64,000 nt of DNA from Nostoc carneum NIES-2107 (GTDB taxonomy: Bacteria; Cyanobacteriota; Cyanobacteriia; Cyanobacteriales; Nostocaceae). The stretch is from contig AP018180.1 of the NCBI GenBank assembly GCA_002368155.1, positions 8,288,650-8,352,649 of the forward strand, written 5' to 3'. The notes below the pieces were generated by a model, which did not search any database, had not been told where the DNA came from, and worked only from the letters and a program-made list of their open reading frames with translations. This document shows, piece by piece, positions 19,801 through 27,847 of the stretch. Numbering within the stretch: position 1 is the first letter of the stretch; each line of letters begins with the position of its first letter. Both the position numbers and the translations under genes were made by a program.

Positions 19801-22800
19801 CAACTCAAAGCCAAAGAACTAGAATGTAAAGTTCAATCTATGGTTTATGGCTTTGTCAAGCATTGGAAAATTCCTGTCAAAGAAACCTTAATACCTTTGC
19901 GTTCAGCTTATTATGTTGGTTTGGAAACAGGAGATTTACAATTTGCTGGCTACTCAGCCGTAATGTATTGCGGATTTACCTATTTTGCAGGCATAGAAAA
20001 AGAATTATCTGACTTGCAACGAGAAGTATTTGCCTTGAGCGATTCTATCAATCAAATTAAGCAGGTAACTTGTTTACAATATTTCCAAATGTTGCAACAG
20101 GCAATACATGATTTGCGCTCAGGGCGAAATGTTGTTGAATATTTACAGGGAGAATATTACGACGAACCCAAAATGCTAAATCAGCATTTACAAGCGCATG
20201 ACAGGTTGGGAATTTTTTACCTGTATTTTAATAAATTGCTGTTGAATTATTTGCTGGGTAACTATCAACAAGCGGTTGTAGATGCTGCACTTACAGAACA
20301 ACATTTAGATGGTGCTGCTGGGTTTGCTTATATTCCTATATTTTACTTTTATGATTCTCTCACACAGCTGGCAGCCTATAGAGAGAATTTAGTTGCAGAT
20401 AAAGAGAAGTTAGTGGCAAAAATCACAACTAATCAAGAGAAAATGAAAAATTGGGCGCATAATGCACCCATGAATTGCCAGTACAAATTTGATTTAGTTG
20501 AGGCAGAATATCAACGACTATTTGGGGAAAAATGGCAAGCAATGGAAATGTACGATCGCGCCATTGCTGGGGCTAAAGACAATGGTTATCTGCGCGACGA
20601 AGCACTGGCTAATGAACTTGCGGCTAGCTTCTACCTGGATTGTGGCAAAGAGAAAGTAGCTCAAGCTTATCTACAAGAAGCCTATTACGGTTATGCTCGT
20701 TGGGGCGCTAAAGCCAAAGTCGAAGATTTAGAACGGCGCTATCCGCAATTGCTCAAGAGTATGTTGCAAAGACAGCAATATTCTTTGAATGCAACTACCA
20801 CCATTGCAAATACTATCTCTGAAACTAGCGCCAGCAAGCCATTAAGCGATCGCACAGTTTCAGAAATTCTCGATTTAGCAACTATTCTCAAAGCTTCTCA
20901 TGCTCTCTCCAGCGAAATTCATTTAGAACAGCTACTTTCAACCTTGCTGTCTGTAGTCATGGAAAATGCTGGTGCAGATAAAGGAGTACTACTGCTACAG
21001 AAAGAAAACAGGTTAGTACTAGAAGCTATTGCTACATTAGGAGTATCACCTACACTGGTGCGATCGCTACCTTTAGAAGAATCGCTAGATATACCAATTT
21101 CCTTGATTAACAGCGTTAAACGCACTCTGCAAGCCGCAACCATTGACAATGCAAATACTGATCCGATGTTGATGGTTGATACTTATATCATTTCCCAACA
21201 GCCCAAGAGTTTATTGTGTACGCCAATTATCCATCAAGGTAAGCTGCTAGGCATTCTTTATTTAGAAAATCACCTGACAGTTGGGGCTTTTACCAGCGAT
21301 CGCCTGACAGTACTAAATTTATTATGTACTCAAGGGGCAATTTCTCTAGAAAATGCCCGCCTTTATCAAGAATCCCAAGCTAATGCCCAAAAACTAGCAC
21401 AATCCCTCAAAAAACAGAAAACCTTGTTTGATGTGGTAACGCAGATGCGAGAGTCTTTAGACTTGGATGCGATATTTTGTGCAGTTACCCAAAATATGCG
21501 GCGGATTTTAAATGCGGATCGCGTTGGGATTTATCAATTTGAGGCAGAATCCAAGTATGAATATGGCAAGTTTATTGCCGAAGATGTCATCCCCGAATTT
21601 CCTTCAGCTTTAGCGATTAACGTTAAAGATCATTGCTTTGGCGAAGACTACGCCAACCTTTATAAACAAGGGCGGATCTGCGCTATGGCTGACTTAAATT
21701 CAACTAAGGTACTAGATTGCCATCGTGCGATTTTAGAACAATTTCATGTCAAAGCCTCCCTAGTGGTAGCAATTATTCAACATGGCGAACTGTGGGGTTT
21801 GCTGTGCGTTCACCAATGCGATCGCCCTCGTGAGTGGCGAGGTTCGGAAATTCAATTTGCCCAGCAAATAGCTGCTCAATTAGGGGTAGCACTCCAGCAA
21901 GCAGATTTGCTACTGCAAACTCGTCAACAAGCAACTCAACTCGAACAAGCGCTTCAGCATCTCCAGCAAACTCAACTGCAACTAGTGCAGAATGAGAAGA
22001 TGTCAGCTTTAGGAAATTTAGTAGCTGGTGTGGCTCATGAAATTAACAATCCCGTGGGCTTTATTGCTGGTAACTTGGAACCAGCAAAAGACTATGTGCA
22101 AGACTTGTTTGATTTAATAGAGTTGTATGAAACATTGCCCCATGACAATGCGGCAATAGAAGATAAAATTGCCTCTATTGACTTAGAATATCTGCGGGAA
22201 GATTTACCTAAATTGCTAGATTCAATGTCATTGGGCATTGAACGCATTGGCAATATTAGCACCAGTTTACGCACTTTCTCCAGAGCCGATAAAGCCTACA
22301 AAGTCCCGTTTAATATTCACGAAGGTATCGATAGTACAATTTTAATTCTCAAGCATCGCTTAAAAGCGAACGAGCATCATCCAGCTATAGAGATTGTCAA
22401 AGAATATGGGCAATTGCCAATGGTGGAATGCTTCGCTGGACAATTAAACCAAGTATTTATGAACTTGTTGGCGAATGCGATCGATGCTTTGGAAGAGTCA
22501 AATAGCGATCGCAGCTTTGCAGAGATTCAAGCCAACCCCAATCAAATTACAATTCGCACGACTAAAAGTGAAGATGGAAAACAGGCGGTAATTAGCATTC
22601 AAGATAACGGTACCGGAATGTCTGAGGAAGTCAAACACAAGATATTTGATCATTTATTTACCACCAAAGGAGTTGGTAAAGGTACTGGTTTAGGATTAGC
22701 GATCGCACGTCAAATTGTGGAAGAAACTCACAACGGGCGTTTAATTTGTAACTCTGTTTTAGGTGAAGGTACAGAATTCCTCATTCAAATACCGATGTAA
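16825..22800 (+). CDS. HstK-type kinase with a predicted DXCF cyanobacteriochrome GAF domain
   Basis: The start is taken at ATG 16825 (MVSIEVSIPHIPGY). 1991 residues, paralogous to the protein at 9089 along almost its whole length. Order: Ser/Thr kinase (IIHKDIKPAN; DFS for DFG), ATPase (GFSGIGKTAV; VIFLDDLQWAD), helical/TPR-like region, GAF1 (about 1360-1520), a second GAF (about 1530-1700) absent from the paralog, then a histidine kinase with His1738 and complete N and G boxes (NLLANAID, DNGTGMS, GTGLGLA). GAF2 has a DHCF motif (Cys1604) and a CH motif (Cys1632-His1633) 28 residues apart, followed by LVVAII, GLLCVHQC and PREW, as in bilin-binding cyanobacteriochromes. Blue/green-type light sensing is inferred from the motifs and not shown. 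It is soluble and has no receiver domain. Confidence 0.92.
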   Translation: MVSIEVSIPHIPGYHVSEEIYNGSRTLVYRGFREADNKPVVLKLLKNSYPSFNELVQFRNQYTIAKNLQSPLIIGTYSLEAYQNGYVLVMEDFGGIALSQWHKIRTNVLSLMEFFQIAIALCNTLDILYRHRIIHKDIKPANILINPETKQIKLIDFSIASLLPRETQTLISLNVLEGTLAYLSPEQTGRMNRGIDYRTDFYSLGVTFYELLTGELPFQSNDPMELVHCHIAKIPTALGNREEIPQVLADMVMKLLAKNAEDRYQSALGLKYDLENCLEQLQTTGKIESFPIGRRDVCDRFLIPDKLYGRTAEVEKLLTAFKQVSTGAKEMVLVAGFSGIGKTAVVNEVHKPIVQKRGYFIKGKFDQFNRNIPFSAFVQALRNLMLQLLSESDAQLQKWKSQILQALGENAQVIVEVIPELEQIIGVQPPVPELAGNAAQNRFNLLFQKFIAIFTTKEHPLVIFLDDLQWADLASLKLMELLMSETGIGYLLLMGAYRDNEVSPVHPLIVTLNEIQVDGANINTLTLPPLKLSQINQLIADTLSCSLELALPLTKLVYQKTQGNPFFNNQFLKVLYEEGLITFNVEQGYWECDIAQVNALALTDDVVEFMSMQLQKLPAATQDVLKLAACIGNTFDLATLATVRQKSLVASAAELWSALQSGLILPQSEVYKFFQAAENNTDTKLFKYQNSQTPTYKFLHDRVQQAAYFLIPEAQKKFTHLNIGRLILSNTPKSQIEDKIFQIVNQLNQGVELLTKQDDKHELAQLNFQAGYKAKNATAYSAAWEYLTIGRHLLADDDWQSQYNLSLSLYAASVEVAYLSGNFAEMEKLAEILLKEAKNLVDQVKVYDVKNQALVAQNKPVEAVNNGLKFLKLLGVEFPTEPSQADIIAGLQATQSLWQDKGIAELINLPVMTDPIQLAAMQMLSSISAASYLAVPALYPLIYFKQVSLSITYGNTAISTHSYACYALILSAIVGDFETGYQFGKLALDLLPQLKAKELECKVQSMVYGFVKHWKIPVKETLIPLRSAYYVGLETGDLQFAGYSAVMYCGFTYFAGIEKELSDLQREVFALSDSINQIKQVTCLQYFQMLQQAIHDLRSGRNVVEYLQGEYYDEPKMLNQHLQAHDRLGIFYLYFNKLLLNYLLGNYQQAVVDAALTEQHLDGAAGFAYIPIFYFYDSLTQLAAYRENLVADKEKLVAKITTNQEKMKNWAHNAPMNCQYKFDLVEAEYQRLFGEKWQAMEMYDRAIAGAKDNGYLRDEALANELAASFYLDCGKEKVAQAYLQEAYYGYARWGAKAKVEDLERRYPQLLKSMLQRQQYSLNATTTIANTISETSASKPLSDRTVSEILDLATILKASHALSSEIHLEQLLSTLLSVVMENAGADKGVLLLQKENRLVLEAIATLGVSPTLVRSLPLEESLDIPISLINSVKRTLQAATIDNANTDPMLMVDTYIISQQPKSLLCTPIIHQGKLLGILYLENHLTVGAFTSDRLTVLNLLCTQGAISLENARLYQESQANAQKLAQSLKKQKTLFDVVTQMRESLDLDAIFCAVTQNMRRILNADRVGIYQFEAESKYEYGKFIAEDVIPEFPSALAINVKDHCFGEDYANLYKQGRICAMADLNSTKVLDCHRAILEQFHVKASLVVAIIQHGELWGLLCVHQCDRPREWRGSEIQFAQQIAAQLGVALQQADLLLQTRQQATQLEQALQHLQQTQLQLVQNEKMSALGNLVAGVAHEINNPVGFIAGNLEPAKDYVQDLFDLIELYETLPHDNAAIEDKIASIDLEYLREDLPKLLDSMSLGIERIGNISTSLRTFSRADKAYKVPFNIHEGIDSTILILKHRLKANEHHPAIEIVKEYGQLPMVECFAGQLNQVFMNLLANAIDALEESNSDRSFAEIQANPNQITIRTTKSEDGKQAVISIQDNGTGMSEEVKHKIFDHLFTTKGVGKGTGLGLAIARQIVEETHNGRLICNSVLGEGTEFLIQIPM

Positions 22801-23367
22801 ATTTTTTGGGGAAAAGGTTAAAGGGTAAGGGTGAAAAGAGGCAAGGGAGCAGGGAGCAGGTGAGACCAGCCCCCGTCTTGGCGGTCTCCGTCACGATGGG
22901 GGACTGGCGAACCCGAAGGGGAGCAAGGGGGAGAAATTGAGCCGGAGCGTGCCGAAGACACGCTACACGAACAACCCATGTTTCGTTTCTCTACGAGACG
23001 CTATGCGGTAAGCATAGCTATGGCGCAGGCTTTACGCCACCTGTGTCAACTTAAGCTAAAAGCTATATACGGCGAGTGTTGTAAAAATACCTCGCGCCCT
23101 CATCCCCTAACCCCTTCTCCCGCAGGAGAAGGGGAACTAAATCTCTTGCTCCCTTCTCCCTGTGGGAGAGGGGCTGGGGGTGAGGGCGAAACCTTGCAAC
23201 CAAGAGGGTTTCACGTTAAGTTGACACCAATGGCTTTACGCTCCTTCCACGCCGGGGGAAAAGGCTTGTTCCCCCTGCTCCCTGCTCCTTTTCCCCCTGC
23301 CTTTTCCAGTTAAAGGTTGTTTCTTTCCCATTCCCCATTCCCCTTTTTCCCCTTCCCCCTTTCCTAT
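22801..23367. repeat. Gene-free spacer built from dispersed repeats
   Basis: Contents in order: G-rich GGGAGCAGG tandem units; a CCAGCCCCC hairpin at 22866-22907; a copy of the GAGACGCTATGCG / TACGCC family near 22985-23040; and a 92-bp element at 23096-23187 with arms GCCCTCA/TGAGGGC and internal CTTCTCCC/GGGAGAGG pairs; then C-rich tracts to 23360. The 111-codon frame at 22978-23313 translates these repeats and is not taken as a gene. Confidence 0.6.
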
Positions 23368-25530
23368 TTAATTGACTGTAATCATCACTCCCTGGCTTTC
23401 ATTCGCTAGCCTATCGACAGCGCACACAGCGTATGTTCCCGGCCCTACAGTGGCAAAGGTTGTACCAGCAGATAAAATGCGCTGAATTACCCAGCCATCC
23501 CCACTTTGGCGATAAAGTGTCCAAGAACGAACTGGCTGATTGTCTCCAGGTTTCCAATTGAGTCTACCGTTCACATAGACTAGCCCCGTGGGTGGTGCTG
23601 GTGCTGTCGTAACCTGGGAAGACCAAGTAGGAGGAATGGCAGGTTTGCTATAAATTTGAGTTTGAAATTTATCAGCGATACCTTGACTGTTTTCCATCAA
23701 AACACCCAAATTAAAGAAGATATTACCCAGGGAATACTTTCCAGCTTGGCTACGACTAAATATTACCTGCTTTTCAATCTCTTCACTTTCCCGACTCTTG
23801 TTGCTGGGTTCGGTCAAATTGTTACCAGCGTAAACGTGTTTTTGCTTGGTGTTTACCTGTGTCCACCAATTGAGCAAAGCAGGATAACTTTGTTGTGTTT
23901 GGTCAGTACGCCAATAAAGTTGAGGCGCAATATAATCAACCCAGCCTAGTTCTAACCATTTCTTGGAGTCAGCATACAGAACATTATAGGCATCTAAGCC
24001 AGTAATACCTGCTGGTTGTCCAGGGCGATAAATTCCAAAGGGACTAATGCCAAATTTAACGTGCGGCTTTGTGGCTTTAATTCCTTCCGATAACCGTAGC
24101 ACCATAAGATTAACATTTTCTCGCCGCCAATCGCCTAAGCTAAGTCCACCGCCAGCGTTTTTGTAAGTGTCATAGGTTTTGCTGTCGGGGAAAGTTTGCC
24201 CAGATATGGGATAAGGATAAAAATAGTCGTCTAGGTGAACGCCATCGATATCATACCGACGCACAACATCAAGAATAACGTTATATGCCCTGTCCTGAAC
24301 AATTTTAATCCCTGGATCCATCCACAATTGATTGCCCCATTTATAAACCACGTCTGGATTTGTCACGGCTATATGGGGACTAACATTAATTCCGCTATTG
24401 ATACTAGTTTTGGCGCGGTAAGGGTTAAACCAAGCATGAACTTCAATGTTACGCTTGTGGCATTCTGCGATCGCAAACTCTAAGGGATCATAGTATGGAT
24501 CTGGTGCTTTCCCCTGAGTTCCGGTAATCCAAGCACTCCAAGGTTCTAAGGTCGAAGCATACACAGCATCCCCTTCTGGTCGCACCTGGAAAATTAAGGC
24601 ATTAAAGTTGAGTTGCTGTAATTTAGTAATAATTGCAACTAGTTCCGATTTCTGTTGTGCCACAGGTAATCCAGGTTTAGAAGGCCAATCACCATTCCAA
24701 ACAGTTGCCACCCACGCCCCACGAAACTCCCTTTGATGACTTAGCCTCACAGTATTCTGTGGAACTTCTACCTTAGGTGGATCAACTGGAGGATCTACTA
24801 CTACAGGCGGCTCAACTGGAGTTACTACTACCACAGGTGGCTCAACTTGAGGATCTACTGGCTTTGGAGTTACTACTACCACAGGTGGCTCAACTGGAGG
24901 TACTACTACCACAGGTGGGTTTGGAGATGGCACTAAATACGCAGAGGTAATCTTGTCTGCTTGTCCTAGATATATCAAAGCTTGATAGGCTATGACCGCT
25001 AAATCAGCGCGGGTTGCAGCTAGATTAGGATTGAGTAATTTGATATTTGGGTAGTTAACTACTAACCCTGCACTCGTAGCAATAGCTGCTTGATTTTTGG
25101 CATAACTAGCGATCGCAGTCGCATCTGTATAATATTGCGACAATTTATTGACTAAGTCAGGTTTTATCTTATTAGCAATCTCTAAGCCATTAACTATTGC
25201 CACTAAAACATCACCCCGAGAAATTCTATTATTGGGGCGGAAAGTTTTATCAGGGTATCCAGAAATAAACCCTGCTTCATAAGCATTTTTAATAACATTG
25301 GCTGCCCAATGATTAGTCGGTACATCAGTAAACGGGGAATATTTGCGCTTAGAAGTAAGTGTAAAGACTTTGGCAATGAGGGCAGCAAATTCAGCACGAG
25401 TTACTGAGTTATCTGGGCGAAAAGTACCGTTAGGATACCCATTGATCAAGTTCCGCCCTGATAAAGCTCCAATAAATGACCTTGCCCAATGGCCTTTAAT
25501 ATCCGAGAACGCTGTAGAAGTAGATACCAT
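23368..25530 (-). CDS. SLH-domain glycoside-hydrolase-like protein (GHL10/DUF187)
   Basis: 720 residues. Three S-layer-homology modules occupy about residues 5-190 (DIKGHWARSFI, GYPNGTFRPDNSVTRAEF, GYPDKTFRPNNRISRGD). In cyanobacteria such modules anchor proteins to peptidoglycan-linked polymers. A Pro/Val linker with PPVVVV repeats follows (about 198-255). The hydrolase-like domain (about 260-575) starts FRGAWVATVWNGDWPS and contains NALIFQVRPEGDAVY, EVHAWFNPYRAK, DGVHLDDYFYPYP, KFGISPFGIYRPG and VDYIAPQLYW. A C-terminal fibronectin-III-like part (about 600-720) ends the protein. No signal peptide is seen at the chosen ATG, which is odd for a wall protein; no start upstream is obvious. Likely envelope polysaccharide or peptidoglycan hydrolase. 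Confidence 0.88.
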   Translation of the reverse strand: MVSTSTAFSDIKGHWARSFIGALSGRNLINGYPNGTFRPDNSVTRAEFAALIAKVFTLTSKRKYSPFTDVPTNHWAANVIKNAYEAGFISGYPDKTFRPNNRISRGDVLVAIVNGLEIANKIKPDLVNKLSQYYTDATAIASYAKNQAAIATSAGLVVNYPNIKLLNPNLAATRADLAVIAYQALIYLGQADKITSAYLVPSPNPPVVVVPPVEPPVVVVTPKPVDPQVEPPVVVVTPVEPPVVVDPPVDPPKVEVPQNTVRLSHQREFRGAWVATVWNGDWPSKPGLPVAQQKSELVAIITKLQQLNFNALIFQVRPEGDAVYASTLEPWSAWITGTQGKAPDPYYDPLEFAIAECHKRNIEVHAWFNPYRAKTSINSGINVSPHIAVTNPDVVYKWGNQLWMDPGIKIVQDRAYNVILDVVRRYDIDGVHLDDYFYPYPISGQTFPDSKTYDTYKNAGGGLSLGDWRRENVNLMVLRLSEGIKATKPHVKFGISPFGIYRPGQPAGITGLDAYNVLYADSKKWLELGWVDYIAPQLYWRTDQTQQSYPALLNWWTQVNTKQKHVYAGNNLTEPSNKSRESEEIEKQVIFSRSQAGKYSLGNIFFNLGVLMENSQGIADKFQTQIYSKPAIPPTWSSQVTTAPAPPTGLVYVNGRLNWKPGDNQPVRSWTLYRQSGDGWVIQRILSAGTTFATVGPGTYAVCAVDRLANESQGVMITVN

Positions 25531-25841
25531 TGTTGATTGCAGCTAGCGTTGTCATTGTGATTATCTCTTGTTAATTTAGCAACATCAGCGCGATCGCTGC
25601 ATTTCTACATTTTTCTTGTTACTTATCCTCATTCCTTTCATCTGCTTTACTTCTAATATGGTTATGTCCACCTTACAATTTGTATTGATTTATTTTAAAA
25701 TTGTTTAAATTGTGGTATATTTGCCAAAATTTGTAACCACAAAGTTTCTGATTGCAGTTAAAGGGAACCTTTTTGAGGCTGACTAGTTCAGATATCAACT
25801 AAGTGTAATTATTATCTAGCAATAGAAATTTTTTCAATAGT
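25531..25841. other. Divergent promoter region between two envelope genes
   Basis: 311 bp, AT-rich, separating the starts of the SLH-hydrolase (minus) and the MltA-like gene (plus). One HIP1-type GCGATCGC lies near 25590. No hairpin or clear operator was recognised. Both promoters should lie here. Confidence 0.4.
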
Positions 25842-27194
25842 ATGTTTATGATATTCAGCAAAAAAATTCGCTTTACAGTTGGTTTTGTTACTTTATTACT
25901 TTTTGGTTTTGCCAATAGTCATCTATCTGCTCAGTCACAAGATAAACAAATCGCTTCAGCACATCAGACTACACAGAATATCGTTACTCAGCCGGAAAAA
26001 CCCCTAACCTTATCATCTTTCCTTCTTCCTTTAATTAAATCTGCTCAAATACTTGCCGCAAGTGGACAAAATTTTGTGCCCCCTCAACAAATAATTGCTG
26101 GGTCACTTAGCAATACAGATAAAAATACATTGGTTCAGAATGTAGCATCAGCCTCTACAAAATATAATGTAATCGATGAATTTAAGAAATTTAAATTTAG
26201 TGTTAATAATAGTCAAGTTTTCTCTGCTGGTAAATTGCCAGCGACCAAGATAAGCTTCAACCAAAAAGATTTGTTAACTGTTATTACAAATACTAGAAAA
26301 TATTATCAAGACCATGCTAATGCAGACCCTGATGTTTTACGTACAGGGCTTCTAGGTACTCAGGGAATAACTATAGATGATGTTCTCAAAACCTTAGATT
26401 TCATGGTTACTGTCTTACAAGAGGATATTGCTAATAATCGAACTACTCGGTTACAAAATGCTAATTTTATTAACAGCAATTTTAAAGTCATCAAATGGAC
26501 TCCTTATAACCCCAAGCAGACAAATCAACAAAAATTGCGAATTACAAAATATGCTGTTTTTAATCACCCAGGCTCCCATAAGAAAACAGCTACATATAAT
26601 ATTCCAATCTATAGCCTAAAAGATAATTTAGCTGCTGATAAATTCTACACCAGATATACAAAACAAGATGTTCTCTCAGGAATTTATGAACCTGGTGGTA
26701 AAGAATATGGCAAAGTTGAACCCATTGCATATTTAACCCGCCAAGGTTTAGAAGAAGCCTTGATGGAGGGAACAATTTTAATTAAATTTACCGATGGCAC
26801 AGAAGAATATTTCAATGTCGATAGAAATAATGAAATGCCCTATATCCGGGGATTAAAAGCTACTGCCCAAAAGCGTTACTGGTACTTTAGAAAAGTTGAT
26901 GCTATTAAGGGTTATGGCTACAAAATAGATGCCAAAATATCCATTAAACCTGGAGTAACCTTTGCTGGTGATGTGCTCAATATTGGCTTAGGGAAAATCA
27001 TTGTACTTGAGCATACTATCAGTGGACGCAAGCAACTGCAAATGGGAGTGATTGCTGATACAGGCGGAGCTTTTTTACCTAACCTGCATCAGCTTGATTT
27101 TTTAGCAGGGATTTTTAATAATCACCAAGAATTTGGACAGCGAATTGCCCAAATGCCTGACTATGCTAATGCATATATCTTAGTGAAGAAATGA
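25842..27194 (+). CDS. Secreted MltA-like (double-psi barrel / 3D-type) protein
   Basis: 450 residues. The N-terminus (residues 1-31) has a basic start, a hydrophobic core FTVGFVTLLLFGF and a cleavage-like LSAQS, so it is exported. The middle contains SGIYEP and PIAYLTRQGLEEALMEGTIL, followed by FNVDRNNEMPYIRG. The last 50 residues include GVIADTGGAFLPNLHQLDF and end NAYILVKK. This order resembles MltA membrane-bound lytic transglycosylases, whose C-terminal 3D-like barrel carries a D-x-G-G-A motif with the catalytic Asp. Similarity is by eye and remote, and no lipobox cysteine is present. A peptidoglycan-cleaving role is an inference supported by the divergent wall-associated hydrolase next door. 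Confidence 0.6.
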   Translation: MFMIFSKKIRFTVGFVTLLLFGFANSHLSAQSQDKQIASAHQTTQNIVTQPEKPLTLSSFLLPLIKSAQILAASGQNFVPPQQIIAGSLSNTDKNTLVQNVASASTKYNVIDEFKKFKFSVNNSQVFSAGKLPATKISFNQKDLLTVITNTRKYYQDHANADPDVLRTGLLGTQGITIDDVLKTLDFMVTVLQEDIANNRTTRLQNANFINSNFKVIKWTPYNPKQTNQQKLRITKYAVFNHPGSHKKTATYNIPIYSLKDNLAADKFYTRYTKQDVLSGIYEPGGKEYGKVEPIAYLTRQGLEEALMEGTILIKFTDGTEEYFNVDRNNEMPYIRGLKATAQKRYWYFRKVDAIKGYGYKIDAKISIKPGVTFAGDVLNIGLGKIIVLEHTISGRKQLQMGVIADTGGAFLPNLHQLDFLAGIFNNHQEFGQRIAQMPDYANAYILVKK

Positions 27195-27847
27195 AAAATC
27201 AGGCGTTGTGAAAAATTAAGAGAACGGGGAATTATTGATCAGTTGCTTACCATTTATACAATGATTGATGATTGCTCAATCAGTGCATCAGGTAAGCGGC
27301 CCCATTCATTCCACGAACCATCATAATTTCTTACTTTGGGATAACCCAACAAGTATTTCAACACAAACCAAGTATATGCCGATCGCCCACCAATGGCACA
27401 GTAAGGAAATACTTCCTTGTCAGGCGTAATTCCTTTACTATTGTAGAGATGATGCAACTCTTCGGCTGACTTGAATGTTCCATCTGCATTCAAAGTCAAG
27501 GTATGTTCAATATGCACTGCACCCGGAATATGTCCGGCGCGTTCTGTTCCTTATGGCGGCTGCATCATGAATAATTCACCACTGTATTCTTGAAGAGTAC
27601 GTGCATCTAATAATACACGCTCTGTTTGCTTCAAAGAGGCTTGAACTTCTGCTAGCAAAACCCGCAAGTTAGCATCGGGTGCTTTGGCTTGGTAGTGTGT
27701 GGGTGTAAAAGTAGACAACTCTGCCGCTAGTGGGCGATTTTCTGCCACCCATTTTTGATAGCCACCATTGAGAACATATACGCGATTATTTCCAAAGAGT
27801 TGCAACAGCCAGAAAATCCAACCTCCGGTTCCAGGATAGCTACCATA

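Noticed and set aside
22978..23313. 111-codon open frame
   Set aside because: It is made of dispersed inverted and C-rich repeats with no protein-like pattern.
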